Made by a program: the position numbers and the translations under genes
Assembly (NCBI GenBank): GCA_963529855.1
Contig: CAURZK010000004.1
Span: 186,001 to 250,000, forward strand
Reading direction: 5' to 3'
DNA from: 34-65-8 sp963529855
Lineage (GTDB): Bacteria > Pseudomonadota > Alphaproteobacteria > Sphingomonadales > Sphingomonadaceae
Length of the DNA: 64,000 nt
The notes under the pieces: generated by a model
Told to the model about the DNA's origin: nothing
Databases searched by the model: none
Seen by the model: the letters and a program-made list of their open reading frames with translations, nothing else
Shown here: positions 60,404-64,000 of the stretch, in pieces
How the letters are laid out: each line of letters starts with the position of its first letter
Numbering within the stretch: position 1 is the stretch's first letter

Positions 60404-60421
60404 GTGCATGGCCGCACTCAG
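60400..60421. terminator. Hairpin spanning the stop codons of lysS and the oxygenase gene
   Basis: An 8-bp stem CTGAGTGC/GCACTCAG with loop ATGGCC contains both stop codons of the two convergent genes. Short T or A runs are absent, so termination activity is uncertain. Confidence 0.45.
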
Positions 60422-61086
60422 CCCCATTTGCGGGTGCGATACCATTTGGTGATCACGTACTTGATCCCCGCATCTACCGGGCAGCCGGCGTGCAGCGTGT
60501 CTTCGTTCGGGCTGCCGTCGGGCAGGGCATTGTTCCAGACCAGCAGCACCCCGGGCTTGGGCGTGATCTTGACGCCGACGTTGACGAACTGGGTTTCGCC
60601 CCCGGCCTCCACCGCGTTAAGGAACGCCATCGCCGTCCAGCTGCGCTGCCCGCCGCGCTTGCGTTCCGCTTTCCAGTAATCCTCGCTGGTATAAAACCAG
60701 TCGTTATGCGCCTTGAACTGCTGGCCCGGCATGTACCGCTGGCCCTGGATGGCTTCACCCGTTTCGGGCTTCATGCCGAGCAGATCGTCAATCCTGCGCG
60801 ACAAACCGGCGATGAAGGGATCGCGGGTGTCGAAATTGCCGGAATAGGACGTGCGAAACCCCGCCGAATAATCGGTGTCGAACAACTGGCTGGGCTGGGC
60901 GACTGCGTCGATCATCATGATCAGGCGCTGACATTCGGCGGGCGTCAGGAAATCGCCGAACGCGAATATCTCCGCTTTGTCGGTATCGACCTTGTAAGCC
61001 TGGGGGTCGGCAGCAAGCCGGTTGCGCACCGCGGCACCAACCCGGGCGAGAGCGTCCTTGTCTGGAATCACTGACGTTTTTGCCAT
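60418..61086 (-). CDS. 2OG-Fe(II) oxygenase, prolyl-4-hydroxylase-like
   Basis: A 222-residue oxygenase with the iron ligands H127 and D129 (KAHNDWF) and H199 (DTLHAGCPV), and K209 (IKYVITKW), the 2-oxoglutarate site. The form matches bacterial prolyl-4-hydroxylase-like (P4Hc) proteins. The substrate is unknown; bacterial relatives act on EF-Tu or other proteins, or on free amino acids. It converges with lysS. Confidence 0.88.
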   Translation of the reverse strand: MAKTSVIPDKDALARVGAAVRNRLAADPQAYKVDTDKAEIFAFGDFLTPAECQRLIMMIDAVAQPSQLFDTDYSAGFRTSYSGNFDTRDPFIAGLSRRIDDLLGMKPETGEAIQGQRYMPGQQFKAHNDWFYTSEDYWKAERKRGGQRSWTAMAFLNAVEAGGETQFVNVGVKITPKPGVLLVWNNALPDGSPNEDTLHAGCPVDAGIKYVITKWYRTRKWG

Positions 61087-61187
61087 GGGGCGGTCCTACC
61101 ACCGCCGCGGGCCGAGGCAAGGTGTCCACTTGCGGCGCGCCGCGCGCCTGTTAGGCTCGGTCGCAGAACGTCCCACGGGAGCCGCGC

Positions 61188-61739
61188 ATGGATCACGCCG
61201 CCAACCACCGCTACTCCAGGGGAGCGATGCTGTTCCACTGGGTGACCGCCATTGCGGTTATCGTGAACTGGCGGATTGCTGAAGCGGCGGAACATGCCGG
61301 ATCGCGCGAGGCGGCAGGCGCCATCATGGCCAATCACAAGGCGCTGGGAATCACTATCCTGGTGCTGACACTGGGCCGGCTGGTATGGCGCTGGACGCAT
61401 CCTGTGCCGCCATTACCGGGCGAAGGGTGGGAAAGGGCACTGGCGCGGATCGTCCATACGCTGTTCTATGTCCTGCTGATCGGACTGCCCGTCGGCGCCT
61501 GGATCGCCAGCTCGCTGGCCCGGCGCGGGTTCGACATCTTCGGCCTGTTCCCATGGCCCCTGCTGCCGCTTCCCGGGAATGGCGATCCGGCCAGGGCCAT
61601 CTTCGAGCTTCATGCCGCGGGGGGAACCGCATTGCTGCTGCTTGTGGTCCTCCACGTCCTGGGCGCGCTCAAGCATACCTTCATCAACAGGGATGGCGGC
61701 CTCCTGCGAATGCTTCCGTTCGGCCGCCCGCCGGTTTGA
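61188..61739 (+). CDS. Cytochrome b561-like membrane protein
   Basis: A 183-residue four-helix cytochrome of the bacterial b561 (CybB) family: H17 in MLFHWVT, H50 in ANHKALGITIL, and later His in HTLFYVLLI and LHVLGALKHTFI give the two-heme ligand set. These proteins oxidise quinol and may scavenge superoxide. A hairpin follows. Confidence 0.9.
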   Translation: MDHAANHRYSRGAMLFHWVTAIAVIVNWRIAEAAEHAGSREAAGAIMANHKALGITILVLTLGRLVWRWTHPVPPLPGEGWERALARIVHTLFYVLLIGLPVGAWIASSLARRGFDIFGLFPWPLLPLPGNGDPARAIFELHAAGGTALLLLVVLHVLGALKHTFINRDGGLLRMLPFGRPPV

Positions 61740-61745
61740 ACGACA

Positions 61746-61778
61746 GAGCCCCCGACGGCGCTGGACCGGCGGGGGCTC
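61746..61778 (+). terminator. Hairpin after cytochrome b561 gene
   Basis: A 9-bp stem GAGCCCCCG/CGGGGGCTC with a 15-base loop, 7 bp after the stop; no T run. It also faces the end of the RcnB-like gene. Confidence 0.6.
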
Positions 61779-61824
61779 GTCAGGTTGCTGCCTTCCCAAA
61801 CCTAATGGCAGCGGGGAACAGGCG

Positions 61825-62787
61825 TCACCAGAAGAAGTCGTAGATCACGTCGACCACTTCGCCGCTGTAGACATTCACCAGCAGCACGTCGTCGTAATAC
61901 CGTACCCAGCGATAGGGGCCGTAGACTTCTGGCAGGCGGTACTGCCACGGGTCGTTGATCCAGTAACGGTTTCCGTAGAACAGGTTGCCCAGCCTGAAGC
62001 CGATGCTCAACCGGCGGTAGCTGTAGTCCCGATAGGGCGCGTAATAGCGGCCCGGGCGGTACAGGTGCCGGTTCTGGTTGCGGTAGTAGCTCCAGTTGTA
62101 GCGGTTGTTGTCGCGCCAGCGGCGGTCCCAGCGACGTTCGTCGCGGCGATCTTCGCGCCATTCGCGCCGGTCCTCGCGGTAATCGCGGCGCGCATCGCGT
62201 CGGTCATCCCGCCAGCCGCGATCGCCGTCGCGCCGATCTTCACGCCATTCGCGCCGGTCTTCACGAAATTCTCGCCGTGCATCGCGGCGGTCTTCGCGCC
62301 AGTCGTTACGGCCGCGGTTGGGATCGACGTAGCTGCGGTTGCGTTCGACCTGACCGGCGCGGATGTCGCCGCGCCGCTCGATCCGGTCAGCCCGGACTTC
62401 TCCACGCCGCTCGACCCGGTCCGCCGTGCGTTCGCTGCGATTGTCAATCTGGCGGGCACGCTGCCATTCGCCGCGGTTTGCCGCCTGATTGGCACGGCGG
62501 TCGCCGCGATCCTCGATCCGATCGGCCCGGCGCTCAGCGCGGTTTTCCACCTGATTGGCCCGAGCTTCGCTGCGGCGGTCTATCCGCTCGGCCTGCCTTT
62601 CGGCTCGCTGTGCGCGGCCTTCGCCACGCTGGCGTTCGCCGCGCTGGTAAGATCGCTCGCCGCGATCCTGCCCTGCATCCACCGCCACTTCTGCCAGCAC
62701 CTGTGCCTGAGCAGTGGTGCCGGTCAGCGCCAGCATCGCCGCAACGGCGGAAAGTGCGGTTCCCTTCAACATTTTCGTCATTGCCAT
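61825..62787 (-). CDS. RcnB-like exported protein with Arg/Asp/Glu repeats
   Basis: A 320-residue exported protein: signal peptide (cleavage near TTAQAQ, 29), a repeat region of Arg/Asp/Glu (about 40-235), and an RcnB-type C-terminal domain (about 242-320) ending LVNVYSGEVVDVIYDFFW. Residues about 162-218 contain a near-duplication of about 28 residues (DRRDARREFREDRREWRED, then DRRDARRDYREDRREWRED). RcnB of E. coli is a periplasmic protein for nickel/cobalt balance; here, without rcn genes, metal specificity is unknown. GGAG precedes ATG 62787. Confidence 0.85.
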   Translation of the reverse strand: MAMTKMLKGTALSAVAAMLALTGTTAQAQVLAEVAVDAGQDRGERSYQRGERQRGEGRAQRAERQAERIDRRSEARANQVENRAERRADRIEDRGDRRANQAANRGEWQRARQIDNRSERTADRVERRGEVRADRIERRGDIRAGQVERNRSYVDPNRGRNDWREDRRDARREFREDRREWREDRRDGDRGWRDDRRDARRDYREDRREWREDRRDERRWDRRWRDNNRYNWSYYRNQNRHLYRPGRYYAPYRDYSYRRLSIGFRLGNLFYGNRYWINDPWQYRLPEVYGPYRWVRYYDDVLLVNVYSGEVVDVIYDFFW

Positions 62788-63018
62788 GATGAGCACTCCG
62801 TCCAATCCAGAACACCGCGCCCACCACGAGCGGTCTCTGTTGATAGTGCTGGAATTACGACGAGTCGAATGAGCAGCGTGTGAACCGGGCGAGCGCCTTT
62901 CGTTCAGGTTGAGGTAGTCTTTTATGAACCTTCCAAGTGACGCCGTGCGCGGTCGCCGGAGCGGAAGGCCGGAGGTGTCGCCACGAGAACGGGCTCCACC
63001 CCCCGGTACAGACTGCGT

Positions 63019-64000
<982 letters not shown>

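Noticed and set aside
61579..62883. A 434-codon open frame on the plus strand with Ala/Val/Ile-rich sequence
   Set aside because: It is the complement of the Arg/Asp/Glu repeat of the RcnB-like gene and of the b561 3' end; the low-complexity composition follows from the repeat, and the opposite strand has the signal peptide and known domain.

Overview
The window is a dense, GC-rich bacterial chromosome segment of 64 kb holding about 70 protein genes and one tRNA, with no gap over 300 bp. The protein set points to an alphaproteobacterium of the order Sphingomonadales, most likely an Erythrobacter/Altererythrobacter-type organism. Pointers are an aa3 oxidase cluster of the ctaC-ctaD-ctaB-ctaG-ctaE-DUF983-SURF1 type, class I lysyl-tRNA synthetase, plant-type glutamate-cysteine ligase, an L21 with an Ala/Lys tail, MpaB (DUF2236) and PF10118 proteins, and copper genes copAB under CsoR. 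The genus is inference. I see no prophage, insertion sequence, CRISPR array, rRNA or plasmid gene; this is mostly core chromosome.

Layout. 0-5.3 kb: a winged-helix regulator, a truncated siroheme synthase, lysA, a small lipoprotein, argH and a divergent TlpA-like thioredoxin. 5.3-11.7 kb: tRNA-Val, a ROK sugar kinase, asparaginase, an MpaB-family protein, a cobS without cobT, and a class A penicillin-binding protein. 11.7-17.9 kb: a nine-gene minus-strand chain, pyrE-pdxJ-acpS-lepB-AI2E transporter-DUF3089-ruvX-two hotdog thioesterases, in which no junction has more than one free base. 18-24.5 kb: the cytochrome c oxidase operon, including an unlisted 39-residue membrane peptide. 24.6-29.3 kb: thrC, an RNA-type methyltransferase, folB, a half-length SDR-like protein, and moaA, moaD and moaE. 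29.3-31.5 kb: a lipoprotein, rplU-rpmA and an acetyltransferase.

31.5-34 kb holds two paralogous PF10118 proteins whose conserved Glu/His pattern reads as a ferritin-like diiron site. They lie next to a TetR regulator, and one has a perfect 11-bp inverted repeat in its promoter. 34-43 kb: ygfZ, pyrC, rarD, a glycine-zipper protein, an unknown lipoprotein, astD, selO, an alpha/beta hydrolase and a glycosyltransferase. 43-50 kb: a YfgM-like protein, bamB, an isoprenylcysteine-methyltransferase-like membrane protein, gshA, rsmE and ubiA. 50-51 kb: soxR divergent from a VOC-family gene whose promoter carries a SoxR box in a 19-bp spacer. 51-55.6 kb: a SixA-like phosphatase, an XPD/DinG-type Fe-S helicase and an unknown membrane-anchored protein. 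55.7-58.7 kb: csoR divergent from copA-copB with a clear CsoR operator between them. 58.8-64 kb: lysS, a prolyl-4-hydroxylase-like oxygenase, cytochrome b561, an RcnB-like repeat protein and the 3' part of ettA, cut by the window end.

No wholly new multi-gene system stands out. The best leads are the TetR/PF10118 diiron-like pair, the single-target SoxR-VOC switch, the half-SDR protein inside the pterin genes, and the uninterrupted nine-gene chain.
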